DNA of 64,000 nt from Aquibacillus saliphilus (GTDB taxonomy: Bacteria > Bacillota > Bacilli > Bacillales > Amphibacillaceae), in contig NZ_JAIZAP010000003.1 of assembly GCF_020404745.1 (NCBI RefSeq), forward strand, positions 172,188 to 236,187. The letters are read 5' to 3'. The notes under the pieces were generated by a model. That model saw nothing but the letters and a program-made list of their open reading frames with translations. It was not told the DNA's origin and did not search any database. The translations under genes and the position numbers were made by a program. Position 1 is the stretch's first letter. Each line of letters begins with the position of its first letter. Below are positions 8,757-17,652 of the stretch, in pieces.

Positions 8757-9334
8757 AAGATATCACCATCCTTAAACGCCTTGCTGTCTAGTAATATCTC
8801 TCTTAATTTTGACTTACCGCGATGAAGGCGAGATTTGGTAGCACTAATTGTTAAATTTAGAGTTTCCGCAATTTGTTTATCAGAAAAATCATATTCATAT
8901 TTTAAGAGAAGAGCTTCTCTATATTTTGGTTTTAATTTTACAATACTATTATGTAACAACCTCTTAAGTTCTTTATATTCAATTTCTTCTTCAATTAAAT
9001 GATAATTACTATTCTCATTTGCCAAGTTTCTATTTAGGTGTTTATCTTCTATGGGGATAGTATTAACTTTTAATTTTCTTAAAAAGTCTATCGCTGTTCT
9101 AGTAGCAATAGTCCCTAACCACGCTCCTAGTTTATCAACGTCTTTAATTGTATCCATTCTTTGGAATGCTTTTAGGAATGTTTCTTGCACAATATCCTGT
9201 GCTATATATTTATCTTGGACAATAAAGTAGGCAGAGTTATATACTCTTTTGTAAAACATCTCGAATATTAGTTTTTCATTTTCCACTTTTTCATTGTTTC
9301 TCTTCCTTTGACCTACATGTTCAAACAAAGGCAA
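8753..9334 (-). CDS. ECF RNA polymerase sigma factor
   Basis: About 190 residues. Region 2 (LIFEMFYKRVYNSAYFIVQDK, DIVQETFLKAFQRM, WLGTIATRTAIDFLRK) and region 4 (ALLLKYEYDFSDKQIAETLNL, SATKSRLHRGKSKLRE) are complete and typical of extracytoplasmic-function sigma-70 proteins. No ATG is available near the start: in-frame TTG codons at 9334 and 9328 follow AAGGAGG, and 9328 has the better spacing (9 bases against 3). The next gene encodes its likely anti-sigma factor and overlaps by four bases. The regulon cannot be read from the window; the neighbouring exported proteins are candidates. Confidence 0.9.
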   Translation of the reverse strand: MPLFEHVGQRKRNNEKVENEKLIFEMFYKRVYNSAYFIVQDKYIAQDIVQETFLKAFQRMDTIKDVDKLGAWLGTIATRTAIDFLRKLKVNTIPIEDKHLNRNLANENSNYHLIEEEIEYKELKRLLHNSIVKLKPKYREALLLKYEYDFSDKQIAETLNLTISATKSRLHRGKSKLREILLDSKAFKDGDIL

Positions 9335-9524
9335 TAACCTCCTTAGCCTTTTAATTTGCTGTGCTATTATAACTAATTAAGATGTATTACAATACAACTA
9401 GCAGTTATATAAACATTTTATTAACTTGTTCTATTGACCAACACAATTATACCACTTTTTTCCACTCGTTATATTTTAACTTGTAATACAGTTCATAGTT
9501 TGACGAAATTTGTTTTACTCCAAT

Positions 9525-9550
9525 AAAAAAGACACCCGATTAGGATGCCT
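9525..9550 (-). terminator. Terminator of the Ltp-domain protein gene
   Basis: On the minus strand, AGGCATCC pairs with GGGTGTCT (two G-T pairs) and is followed by TTTTTT. Confidence 0.6.
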
Positions 9551-9611
9551 ATTTCTTTATTTACTCTACTATTGTCGCTTTTGATAATACAAATACTGCC
9601 CATTAAAATTT

Positions 9612-10319
9612 TTAATATCCAACTTCATCTGCAGCGTAAGTAGCATCTTCATTGCTAAACCCTTCATACTCTAACTGTTCTATTAAACCACTTCTTGAGA
9701 AACTTGTGTAATCTAAGTAATCTTGAGCCATTAATACTGCTTGCTCTCGCCAATCAACACTTATTTGGTTTACTGCATAAGTAGCGTCCTCCTCATCATA
9801 GCCTTCATATTTTAATTGTTCGATTAGACCACTTTTAGAAAAAGCTGTATAGTCTAAATAGCTTTCAGCTGCACCCACTGCATTTTTTTGTGATAATGTT
9901 TCAGCTGGGTCACCCGCCTCTTCTTTGACTTTTTCTTCCTCAGCTGCTTTTTTTTCTGTTTCTTCTTCAGCCGCAGCCTCTTCTTCAGCCTCTTTCTGTG
10001 CTTGTTCTTCCTCAGCCTTTTTCCTAGCTTCTTCTTCCTTTTGTTTTTCCTCATCGGCATCTTCTTGTTCAATGTTAGATTCTTCGTCGTCATTAGAATT
10101 GGCTTCTGTCTCTTCTGCTTTTGAACTAGAAGAATCTTCAGCTACTGGTGCTCTATCATCTAGTGATAGCGCAACAATAAAAACAATAAATGCACCTAAT
10201 GAACTTAAAAACATCTTTTTGGCTTTTCCATTTTTTCTAATTAAGCCCACAACTCCCAATACAAGAAGTACAAGAGTTACTAAGAAACTAATAATACCTA
10301 AAAACATCCACATAAACAC
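9612..10319 (-). CDS. Membrane-anchored protein with two Ltp (PF07553-type) repeats
   Basis: 235 residues. Two N-terminal hydrophobic helices (about 1-27 and 36-52) are followed by a very acidic, Lys/Glu/Ala-rich stretch (about 60-140, likely an extended coiled coil). Two copies of a 48-residue unit end the protein: A-ESYLDYTAFSKSGLIEQLKYEGY-DEEDATYAV and AQDYLDYTSFSRSGLIEQLEYEGF-SNEDATYAA. This unit is the host-cell surface-exposed lipoprotein (Ltp) domain; in a streptococcal phage Ltp blocks DNA injection by a second phage, but chromosomal copies are mostly uncharacterised. GGGAGG precedes a GTG at 10319 (4 bases) and an ATG at 10313 (10 bases); either may be used. Confidence 0.8.
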   Translation of the reverse strand: MFMWMFLGIISFLVTLVLLVLGVVGLIRKNGKAKKMFLSSLGAFIVFIVALSLDDRAPVAEDSSSSKAEETEANSNDDEESNIEQEDADEEKQKEEEARKKAEEEQAQKEAEEEAAAEEETEKKAAEEEKVKEEAGDPAETLSQKNAVGAAESYLDYTAFSKSGLIEQLKYEGYDEEDATYAVNQISVDWREQAVLMAQDYLDYTSFSRSGLIEQLEYEGFSNEDATYAADEVGY

Positions 10320-10323
10320 ATGA

Positions 10324-10919
10324 CCTCCCTTTTATTGCTTATTTCGGTTAAATACCATTAATTTCCTACTAACTAAATTGATAAATTCCGACAACTTTTA
10401 AACAATCTTTCTAAACACTCGACCCTTACCATGTTTATAAGTATCGAGATTTATTCATTAGTTCTTCCCAATCAATTTTTTCTTTATTCTTTTGTTTCTT
10501 AATCTGTCTAAGTTCGCTCGTTAGAAGTGCCCATCTTTTCTTTTGCCTTAACATATCTATCTAGTTGTTCGTTTAATTTGTTCAGTAAATTAAGTTTCTT
10601 TTGAGCTTGCAGTAAAACAGTTTTCCGTGCAAATCTCACAAAAGCACCCACAAATACTGTTTTATCAGCATTTGTGGGTGCTTTATAGTTTGCATTAATG
10701 ATGAAATCTGTACTTGACGTCATGCATTAGAGATGAAATTTACAAAGCTACTATTCATAGTTCACAGAGTTTTTTTCAACTCCTCTGTCAATTAGATCAT
10801 TTAAATTGATAGGCTCATTACAGTGGATTAGTTCAAAAAAGGGTATTGGATATTCCACGTGTAGTAAATCAAACAACTCTCACAATAACTTTTAAATATT
10901 TTGCACATGTTAAGAATAA
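10324..10919. other. Intergenic stretch with a strong hairpin and a doubtful ORF
   Basis: A minus-strand frame at 10508-10723 could encode 71 residues ending LNKLNEQLDRYVKAKEKMG, helical and charged, but its N-terminal half runs through the perfect hairpin at 10641-10684 and no family is recognised. It may be the stump of a lost gene. The remaining bases show no gene. Confidence 0.4.
10641..10684. terminator. Bidirectional terminator hairpin
   Basis: AAAGCACCCACAAAT (10641-10655) and ATTTGTGGGTGCTTT (10670-10684) form a perfect 15-bp stem. It lies downstream of the giant surface-protein gene on the minus strand. Confidence 0.7.
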
Positions 10920-13900
10920 TTAATTTTCTCGTCTACGTCGTTGAAAGTAATACATAGATACTCCAAACCCGAACAGTAACAAGCCCATAATCAAATACTT
11001 AAACATATTTAATGCAGTAATTGGTAATTGGTTTTCTTCTGTTCCATTCGTGTCTTTTTGTGGTTCTTGGGATATGTCTTGGTCATTCTTATGATCATCA
11101 GTTCCACTTGTTGCATCTTGATCCTCTTCATTATTATTATCCAAATCATTTGGATCTGTAGTTGAATCATCCACAATTTCGACTTCAAATAATGTGAACG
11201 TACTAAACTTATCTACCGAAAATTTATATCCAGTCGGCGTATCATTCTCATAAATGATCGTTCCTTTTTGAACATCAATCGTTCCATCACTATGCTCGAT
11301 ATACACACGCAAGCGATCTAAATCAAGACCATCATGATAAAATTCTCCTATAGGTAAGATAATATCTGTTTTATACCCAGAATAATTCGTTTCAATTTCT
11401 TTTGGTGTACCTACTAATTTTGCAGAAGCACTTCCACTTACTTTATTGACCTCTGCTAGTACAGATTGGTCTGCCATCATTCGTTTTGAAACTTCATTTT
11501 TATCTCTTTCATCCCTTAATGGTACGATCCTGAAAAATAACTCCAAACCATTGTCAGCCAATCTCTGAACTTCTGATTGATTAAGAACTATTGTTGCTTG
11601 GTCCGTTTTCAATTCTAGAATGCCTTTTAATTTATTAAGGGTATCAGCTGTAACTTCTAGTGCTAGTTCATCTGCGATGTTTGCTTGATCATCTGGTAAA
11701 TAGACCGAGAATGTGCCTGTAGTAACATCAGGAACCATTTCATTATTCACAATAATTTTGTCAATTTTGTTCACAAGTTGGTTATCGTTTGTGAATAGAT
11801 TAATTCGCTCAATCGATGGAGTAGGCAACGTATTGTTATTCACTCCCACACTCGCATTCCGTTTGGTCGTTTCACTCATTTTTTTCGAAATGTTTTCTTG
11901 TTTGACAATCACCAGAAATGTTTTTTCTAGCTTTTGATTACCCTTTGAAATCGTCGCTGTTAAGATTACTGATTTATCAGATCCATGGCGAGTTGTGGTA
12001 GCTTTGTAGCCATCTAATGAAATAACCTTAGACTGGCTTGATGACCATGTTATCTTTGTATCATAAGGTCCTTCAGATAACATAAGGAATTTCAATGTAA
12101 CACTTTCCCACGTGTCATCTTGACTGAATGTAAAAGCAGTATCTCTTGTTAAGAAACGGGCAACGTCCTTCAATTGATCAGAAATCAATTGATCTGTTGC
12201 TAGCTCTAAATTTTCTCTATCTTTTTTTAATTCATCAATACGGTACAATATTTTGTCTAAATCTAGTTCAACTGGCTTCTTTTTTAACTCTTCTTCCAAT
12301 TTGTTTAGTTCGTTATTGACATCTTTGTAAGCATCATCACTTTCAGAACCACCAGCATCTGTATAAACCTTTTTCGTTTTATTAGTTAGTTTCTTTTCTA
12401 TCTCAGCTTTATCTAGGGCATCTTTTACAGTTTTTAATAGAAGGTCATCGTAAGCTGATTTCAATTCCTTAAGTGCTGAATCAACTTCACTTTGTGTTGA
12501 ATTTGGATTATTAATCACACCCTCTGCATTCGAATACTTAATTGAATACTCTTTCCATGTACCCTCGGTGTAGAAATTTGCCTTTAATTTTTTGCTATCA
12601 ATCATATCTTTTAATTTGATTAAATCTTCCTTATCCACTACGGTAAAAGAATGATGCTTGATGACATCTTCACGATCTGCTTCAGATGCCGTCACAACCA
12701 CTTCATATTCACCCGGCGCAAGTTTTTCCTCTACTTGATATATCCAAGTGCCATCGGAACCGATGGTTAACTCGTCTTGATCTACAACCCTATCTTCACC
12801 ATTCGGTCCTATAATAGTAAGTGATGCACTGTCAGCACTTTTATCGGCAGTACCTACTATAGATGGTGTAGTATCATCAGTAATTGCATTTGGATTGGAT
12901 ATTTGCAATGCAAGGCCAAAATCATCGCTTGCTACAAATTCAAAATCCTCTACGGCCGTTCCATTTTCTTCATCACCACTTAGATTGGAGTTTCCGTCTA
13001 ATTCTCTATAGTCTACTTTCACTTCAATTTCACTTAATAACTCTTCACCTTCGGGTAAGGTAAGTTTTAGCTCCTGAGTCTTCCCATCTAAATCTTCACT
13101 AATTCTCTCCACCGCTACAATGTCCATTTCTTTGCCGTCCACCGAAAGAATGAATCCCGAGGTTAGATCTCTTTCCTCATCAGTAAACATAACGTCTTTA
13201 TCAAACACTACATAGATGTTATTGTGTCCATGATAGTAAGATGCACGTTCTACAACTGGTGCATGTTTTTCAAGCGAATTCCTAGTGACCTCAAGATTAG
13301 TTATCGCTTGGTCAACGTCATCTTGAAAAGCAGTTGGATCATTTATTACACTTTCCGCATGCTGGACTGCCTCTTCAAAATCATCCCAACCTAACCGATA
13401 ATCTTCCTCTACAAATCCATCTACAGCATCATATTCTGCTTGAATATTTTCTTTATTAACAATAAAAAACGTTTCTGATTTTGTAACTGTTCTTGGTCCA
13501 CCATCATCGTTAGTTGCGGTGACCTCAACAGTATAACCACCATAAGCAAAATCATTTGGGACTGTATATGTCCATTTACCTGATTCTAAATCAGCTTCAA
13601 CATTTTCAAATCCCGCAACAACCTCATGATCCTGATATTTAATAGTTAATCTCACACTGTCTGCATTAGTGTGAACAGAACCATTAAATCTTGGTGTTCT
13701 ATCATCAGTATTTCCAATAGTATTAACTATCTGTAACCCAGCACCAAATTCGTCTGTAGCAATAATACTAAACGCCTCATCTGCCGAACCGTTTTGTTCA
13801 TCACCGTAAAGACTACCGGTTGTTTCATCATAATTAACTTGGACTTTTTTAGCGTCACTATCTAGCTCATGATCTACTGTTAATGTAACTAAATTCCCAT

Positions 13901-15971
13901 TCATAACAGCATCTAGAACCGGATAGTTTGTTCCATCCACCGAAACCGTAAATCCTTCTTCAGGATTTGTAGAATTCGTTAATGTAACCGGTTTATCAAA
14001 TTCAATAACAATTTCATTTCCACCATGTTCATAGGTGGCAGGTACTGTTTCAATTGGTGCATGTTTTTCAAGCGCTGCTACAGCATCTCTAAGTTCCTGT
14101 AATACTTGATCAACTGCTGCTTGTGTCGGCGTTGAAGACTCGTTTCCAATCCTATCAAGTAAATCTTGAGAATTGATTAACTTTGTTTGATATTCAGACC
14201 AGCCGTTTTGATAATCCTCTTCATCTGTAACAATTCCCGGTATGTCGTCCTCAATATAATTTTCAAGTTCAGAAGTATCCACCAATGTGAAAATTCTTGT
14301 AACTGCATCTGACGTCGCGCCACCCTTAGTAGCAGTCGCTATAATCGTGTAGTCACCCTTGATTAAATTTCCTTGATAATCAATTGTCCAATTCCCATCT
14401 TCACCCACAGTTGGTTGCCCATTAAATACTTCCTGATTATTTGGATCATCAATTGACACATTCACAGCTGAATATTCTTTAGTGTCTCCAGTGATCGTTA
14501 CTAATGTGTTGGCATCATACACTAATGTACCTTCATTCGGTGTTAAGATAGAAAGATTAGACTTTAACCAATCAGCTGCTTCTTCTTGGGTCATCATCCT
14601 AATTGTTACATCGGGATCTACTAATTCGCTAGTTTCACCGTTTTCCTTCATTAGACTTATGTTAACGTTTCGGTCGCCACTATACAGCGGATTTTGATAA
14701 TGGACCATTTGCCCAATAGCATCAACAACATCTTTCACAACTTTATTACTAACCACACGTGCGTTATCAATCCATAAAGTAGCTCCTAGTTTTCCACCAT
14801 CTGTTTGGTCAAACGAACCAGAAACAAAACGGAATTGGTACTGGCCATCTTCTGGGATTTCTTTTTGCACAGTTGTCCATTTCTTATCTTTACCACGACC
14901 ATACAAGATCTCTGTATGATTGCCCTCGTCATCAACAATAAAGCCATACACTTCGAAATCATCGTAGTTACTTGTATCATTTGGAACTGTGAAAGCTCGC
15001 CAATCAAAGTATAATGCATCTCCAGCTTTCGCTTGAAACGGCGTGCTCCATGCTTCTATGCGAAATACGCTCCCGTATCCAGAGGCATTACTATCGATAC
15101 TGCCGGACTTAAATCCAAGCTCAAGTCGATTATTACCATTATCATCTATCAAACCTTTTACAAGAGTTCCTTGACTACCACTAAATAATACTTCATTACC
15201 TTCTATACTTGCAGCTACACCACTTCTTACAATACCACTATAATCAACATCAGTCTGATACGTGTACTCATCATTCGGACCTGTTGCAGTATATGTCCCA
15301 TCTCCATTATTAGTAAAATTCCGATAAGAGTTTCCTTTTGTTTTAGTCGCTAAATCCCCTAACCAAATTTGATTGATTGTAGTACCCTTGTTGGTAGGAT
15401 GTTCACTCGTATCATTAATTGTCCAGTCTTGAACCTCATTACCCTCTAATTCTTTTTCAAAATCCCCATTTTCAAGTGGAGCGGATAAATCGATTTGAAG
15501 TGCTGTCCCATCTCCATTATTTGTGGCATTCACAGCAGCTACAGGTACACCATCTAATAAAAATTCTCCATCACTATAAATTAATGTTGATCCATCTAGT
15601 TGCACTTGAGAATTCTCTGGAATAAAGAACCTTTCTGATTCCACATGTCCATCAGAAATTTCAAAACGTATATTCCCTTCTGAAAAGACATCTCCCTCAC
15701 CTGCATTAACCTCAAAATTGGGATCTACTTGTACATCCTCACCTAACACCGGATTATAATCAAAATCCCCACTTGTATCACGATCCACAACATTATCTTG
15801 CGCAAAAATAGTCGAACTCCCATAACTTGAAGCAAGTGTGGTGAATATAAGCGTTGCAATAAAAAATAGTTTTGCTAATGAATGAGATCGCTTCATGATT
15901 CTTCTACGTTTATGTTTTAGTTTACGACTCTCATTTACCATTTCGATTTCAGAGTGATAACTACTCATCAT
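10920..15971 (-). CDS. Giant cell-wall-anchored surface protein with LPITA sorting signal
   Basis: 1,683 residues. The N-terminus has a long basic leader and a signal peptide (LAKLFFIATLIFTTLASS, about 33-50). A beta-rich, lectin-like region follows (about 130-420, with FRIEAWSTPFQAKAGDALYF and ATLWIDNARV). Then come repeated blocks at about 570-840, 845-1115 and 1115-1190: an all-helical FIVAR-like unit (for example WSEYQTKLINSQDLLD, ending AALEKHAP), a SwmB-like beta domain (EIVIEFDKPVTLTN, DDFGLALQI) and an Ig-like domain (TVEVTATNDDGG). The C-terminus has LPITA, a membrane helix (YLIMGLLLFGFGVSMYYF) and RRRREN. LPxTA rather than LPxTG suggests a class D-type sortase; none is encoded in the window. 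It is probably an adhesin or polysaccharide-binding protein. A 400-base leader separates it from the promoter at 16364-16399, beside the response-regulator gene. Confidence 0.88.
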   Translation of the reverse strand: MMSSYHSEIEMVNESRKLKHKRRRIMKRSHSLAKLFFIATLIFTTLASSYGSSTIFAQDNVVDRDTSGDFDYNPVLGEDVQVDPNFEVNAGEGDVFSEGNIRFEISDGHVESERFFIPENSQVQLDGSTLIYSDGEFLLDGVPVAAVNATNNGDGTALQIDLSAPLENGDFEKELEGNEVQDWTINDTSEHPTNKGTTINQIWLGDLATKTKGNSYRNFTNNGDGTYTATGPNDEYTYQTDVDYSGIVRSGVAASIEGNEVLFSGSQGTLVKGLIDDNGNNRLELGFKSGSIDSNASGYGSVFRIEAWSTPFQAKAGDALYFDWRAFTVPNDTSNYDDFEVYGFIVDDEGNHTEILYGRGKDKKWTTVQKEIPEDGQYQFRFVSGSFDQTDGGKLGATLWIDNARVVSNKVVKDVVDAIGQMVHYQNPLYSGDRNVNISLMKENGETSELVDPDVTIRMMTQEEAADWLKSNLSILTPNEGTLVYDANTLVTITGDTKEYSAVNVSIDDPNNQEVFNGQPTVGEDGNWTIDYQGNLIKGDYTIIATATKGGATSDAVTRIFTLVDTSELENYIEDDIPGIVTDEEDYQNGWSEYQTKLINSQDLLDRIGNESSTPTQAAVDQVLQELRDAVAALEKHAPIETVPATYEHGGNEIVIEFDKPVTLTNSTNPEEGFTVSVDGTNYPVLDAVMNGNLVTLTVDHELDSDAKKVQVNYDETTGSLYGDEQNGSADEAFSIIATDEFGAGLQIVNTIGNTDDRTPRFNGSVHTNADSVRLTIKYQDHEVVAGFENVEADLESGKWTYTVPNDFAYGGYTVEVTATNDDGGPRTVTKSETFFIVNKENIQAEYDAVDGFVEEDYRLGWDDFEEAVQHAESVINDPTAFQDDVDQAITNLEVTRNSLEKHAPVVERASYYHGHNNIYVVFDKDVMFTDEERDLTSGFILSVDGKEMDIVAVERISEDLDGKTQELKLTLPEGEELLSEIEVKVDYRELDGNSNLSGDEENGTAVEDFEFVASDDFGLALQISNPNAITDDTTPSIVGTADKSADSASLTIIGPNGEDRVVDQDELTIGSDGTWIYQVEEKLAPGEYEVVVTASEADREDVIKHHSFTVVDKEDLIKLKDMIDSKKLKANFYTEGTWKEYSIKYSNAEGVINNPNSTQSEVDSALKELKSAYDDLLLKTVKDALDKAEIEKKLTNKTKKVYTDAGGSESDDAYKDVNNELNKLEEELKKKPVELDLDKILYRIDELKKDRENLELATDQLISDQLKDVARFLTRDTAFTFSQDDTWESVTLKFLMLSEGPYDTKITWSSSQSKVISLDGYKATTTRHGSDKSVILTATISKGNQKLEKTFLVIVKQENISKKMSETTKRNASVGVNNNTLPTPSIERINLFTNDNQLVNKIDKIIVNNEMVPDVTTGTFSVYLPDDQANIADELALEVTADTLNKLKGILELKTDQATIVLNQSEVQRLADNGLELFFRIVPLRDERDKNEVSKRMMADQSVLAEVNKVSGSASAKLVGTPKEIETNYSGYKTDIILPIGEFYHDGLDLDRLRVYIEHSDGTIDVQKGTIIYENDTPTGYKFSVDKFSTFTLFEVEIVDDSTTDPNDLDNNNEEDQDATSGTDDHKNDQDISQEPQKDTNGTEENQLPITALNMFKYLIMGLLLFGFGVSMYYFQRRRREN

Positions 15972-16363
15972 TTTCCCCCCAGTAAAATAAATAGAAATAC
16001 ATTTAAGTTTAGAAAATCCTAAAAAATTACTAATCTATTAAATTGTTAAATCTTTTTCCTTAAATTCATAAAGATACTATTTGTACCTAATGTTTCCTTC
16101 ACTTAAATAACTCAGATTAAAATGTTTTTTATTTATTTCTCCCCTCAATAATTTTAATAGACCAGTTAAATAAATTTTTGTTTGATTAAGGTGTTACCTG
16201 TCATAGGTATTATCAATAACTTTCCTAGTTACAAATATATAACCAAACTCTCTGCACCTTAAATCATCGTTCTTAAACAAATATTAGAAAAATAAAAAAA
16301 TTCAAAAAATGTAACTGAGTTTTTTCTCCTTTTTTTCTAATTCTTCTGCTTTTTTCTACATTA

Positions 16364-16399
16364 ATTATATTTATTAGCACTTAACATAGACTTAACATA
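16364..16399 (-). promoter_or_regulatory. SARP-type direct repeat and -10 box before the surface-protein gene
   Basis: On the minus strand two copies of TATGTTAAGT (plus 16390-16399 and 16379-16388) repeat with an 11-bp period; after the second 11-bp unit there are 8 bases and then TATAAT (plus 16364-16369). There is no good -35. Direct repeats of 11-bp period ending 8 bp before the -10 are the known layout of SARP/BTAD activator sites, and a BTAD-type response regulator is encoded next to it. Confidence 0.6.
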
Positions 16400-16468
16400 A
16401 GTCTAAATCCCCACAAAACACACATATATTTGGCATATTAAAGTTAGTTTAGATAATTTTGCTCATAA

Positions 16469-16504
16469 AAAATGTAGTCCTACATAACCATAGGACTACA
16501 TTTT
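16469..16504 (-). terminator. Terminator of the response-regulator gene
   Basis: AAAATGTAGTCCTA (16469-16482) and TAGGACTACATTTT (16491-16504) form a perfect 14-bp stem with an 8-base loop, followed on the minus strand by a T-run. Confidence 0.85.
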
Positions 16505-16518
16505 CAATATATATAGGC

Positions 16519-17652
16519 TTATTCCAATTTTTTCTGCCAATTTCGATACCAACGTTCAATCATCTTACTCATTGGAGTTACAAGCTCTTCTTGATAAATA
16601 TACTTGACCTCTTTATAGAATCTCTCAATATCGGCATAGCGATGTTTTAGAGCATACAACTCAAATAGCTCGATCATTATTTGCTGATCATAATCATTTA
16701 ATTGAAATGCTTCTTCATAATATTGTATCGCTTCATCATAGTGCTTTGATTTTGACAGTAAGCGAGCGATGTCAATTAATCGATTCGTATAACTTTTTTC
16801 AAGATAGGCTTGTTCATTACTCGCCCAGTTATAATCCAGATTCTGCATATAGCGTCCCTGTTTTATGTGTAGAGCGTCCATACATACTTTCAAATTATCG
16901 GAGGTCACAGTAGGATATCGTTTTAAATGTTGATGCCACTGATCAACGTCAACCACAATTTCTGTGCCTAAACTTAATTGATAGGACTCATCTTGAAATT
17001 TAATCACTACATTTAATTGGTGTGTTTGTAATAATTGTCGCAATCGATAAATGGTCATATGTAAGTGAGTAAATGCTTTCTTATCTGGAAAATCCGGCCA
17101 AATATAATCAATAATATCAAATTTAGAAATCGGTTTTCGGCGAAAATGCAATAAAAGAGCAAATAACTCTTTTACTTTACCAGAACGCCATTTCAAATCG
17201 ATATCTTGATTCCCTTTTTGAATAATCAAGTTTCCTAGTAAATGAATCGAAAACATTTCAAGAGATTTTGCCAATGTTTTTTTCTCTTCCACTCTAGTAT
17301 AGATTCGATTTAATGTGGTTAACATTCGCTCGGGGCGAACTGGTTTAAGCAAATAGTCTAACGCATATTGTTTAAACGCTTCCAACGCATATTCTTGGAA
17401 AGCTGTGACAAAGATAATTTCAAGGTGAGGCTGAATGGTTTTCAATTTTTCTGCTAAAACCAATCCATTCATTTCCGGCATTTCAATATCCACAAATGCT
17501 ACATCCACGTGCTCTGTTTGAGCCCACTGTAAAGCGTCGCTTGGTGATACAAAAGTTGCTAAGTCATTCAGTTCCACTTGCTGACTTTTTTCAAGAATTG
17601 TTTTTAGGTGTTCAATCGCCATTCGTTCATCGTCTATCATGAGTAATTTCAT
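16519..17652 (-). CDS. Response regulator with winged-helix and BTAD (SARP-type) output
   Basis: 377 residues. Receiver domain at 1-120 with acidic pair D7-D8, phosphoacceptor Asp55 in AFVDIEMPEMNG, Thr in FVTAF and Lys in YLLKPV. A winged-helix domain (about 145-235: KVKELFALLLHFRRKPISK, FTHLHMTIYRLRQLL) and a helical BTAD/TPR-like domain (about 240-377, with YLEKSYTNRLIDIARLL and EAIQYYEEAFQLNDYDQQIMIELFELY in two parts) follow, as in SARP-type activators. It overlaps the upstream kinase gene by 26 bp, so the two form a two-component system. The likely target is the divergently placed promoter with 11-bp direct repeats before the surface-protein gene, and perhaps the glycosyltransferase genes. 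Confidence 0.9.
   Translation of the reverse strand: MKLLMIDDERMAIEHLKTILEKSQQVELNDLATFVSPSDALQWAQTEHVDVAFVDIEMPEMNGLVLAEKLKTIQPHLEIIFVTAFQEYALEAFKQYALDYLLKPVRPERMLTTLNRIYTRVEEKKTLAKSLEMFSIHLLGNLIIQKGNQDIDLKWRSGKVKELFALLLHFRRKPISKFDIIDYIWPDFPDKKAFTHLHMTIYRLRQLLQTHQLNVVIKFQDESYQLSLGTEIVVDVDQWHQHLKRYPTVTSDNLKVCMDALHIKQGRYMQNLDYNWASNEQAYLEKSYTNRLIDIARLLSKSKHYDEAIQYYEEAFQLNDYDQQIMIELFELYALKHRYADIERFYKEVKYIYQEELVTPMSKMIERWYRNWQKKLE

Larger units (their letters stand above)
15972..16518. other. Long AT-rich leader/promoter region of the surface-protein gene
   Basis: No coding sequence. A TATAAT-type -10 with an upstream direct repeat (16364-16399) would give a leader of about 390 bases, unusually long and very AT-rich, with no riboswitch or hairpin that I recognise. 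The terminator of the response-regulator gene lies at 16469-16504. Confidence 0.5.

Noticed and set aside
10508..10723. 71-codon minus-strand ORF
   Set aside because: It runs through a perfect terminator hairpin, has no clear ribosome site and no recognised family; kept only as a doubtful note.
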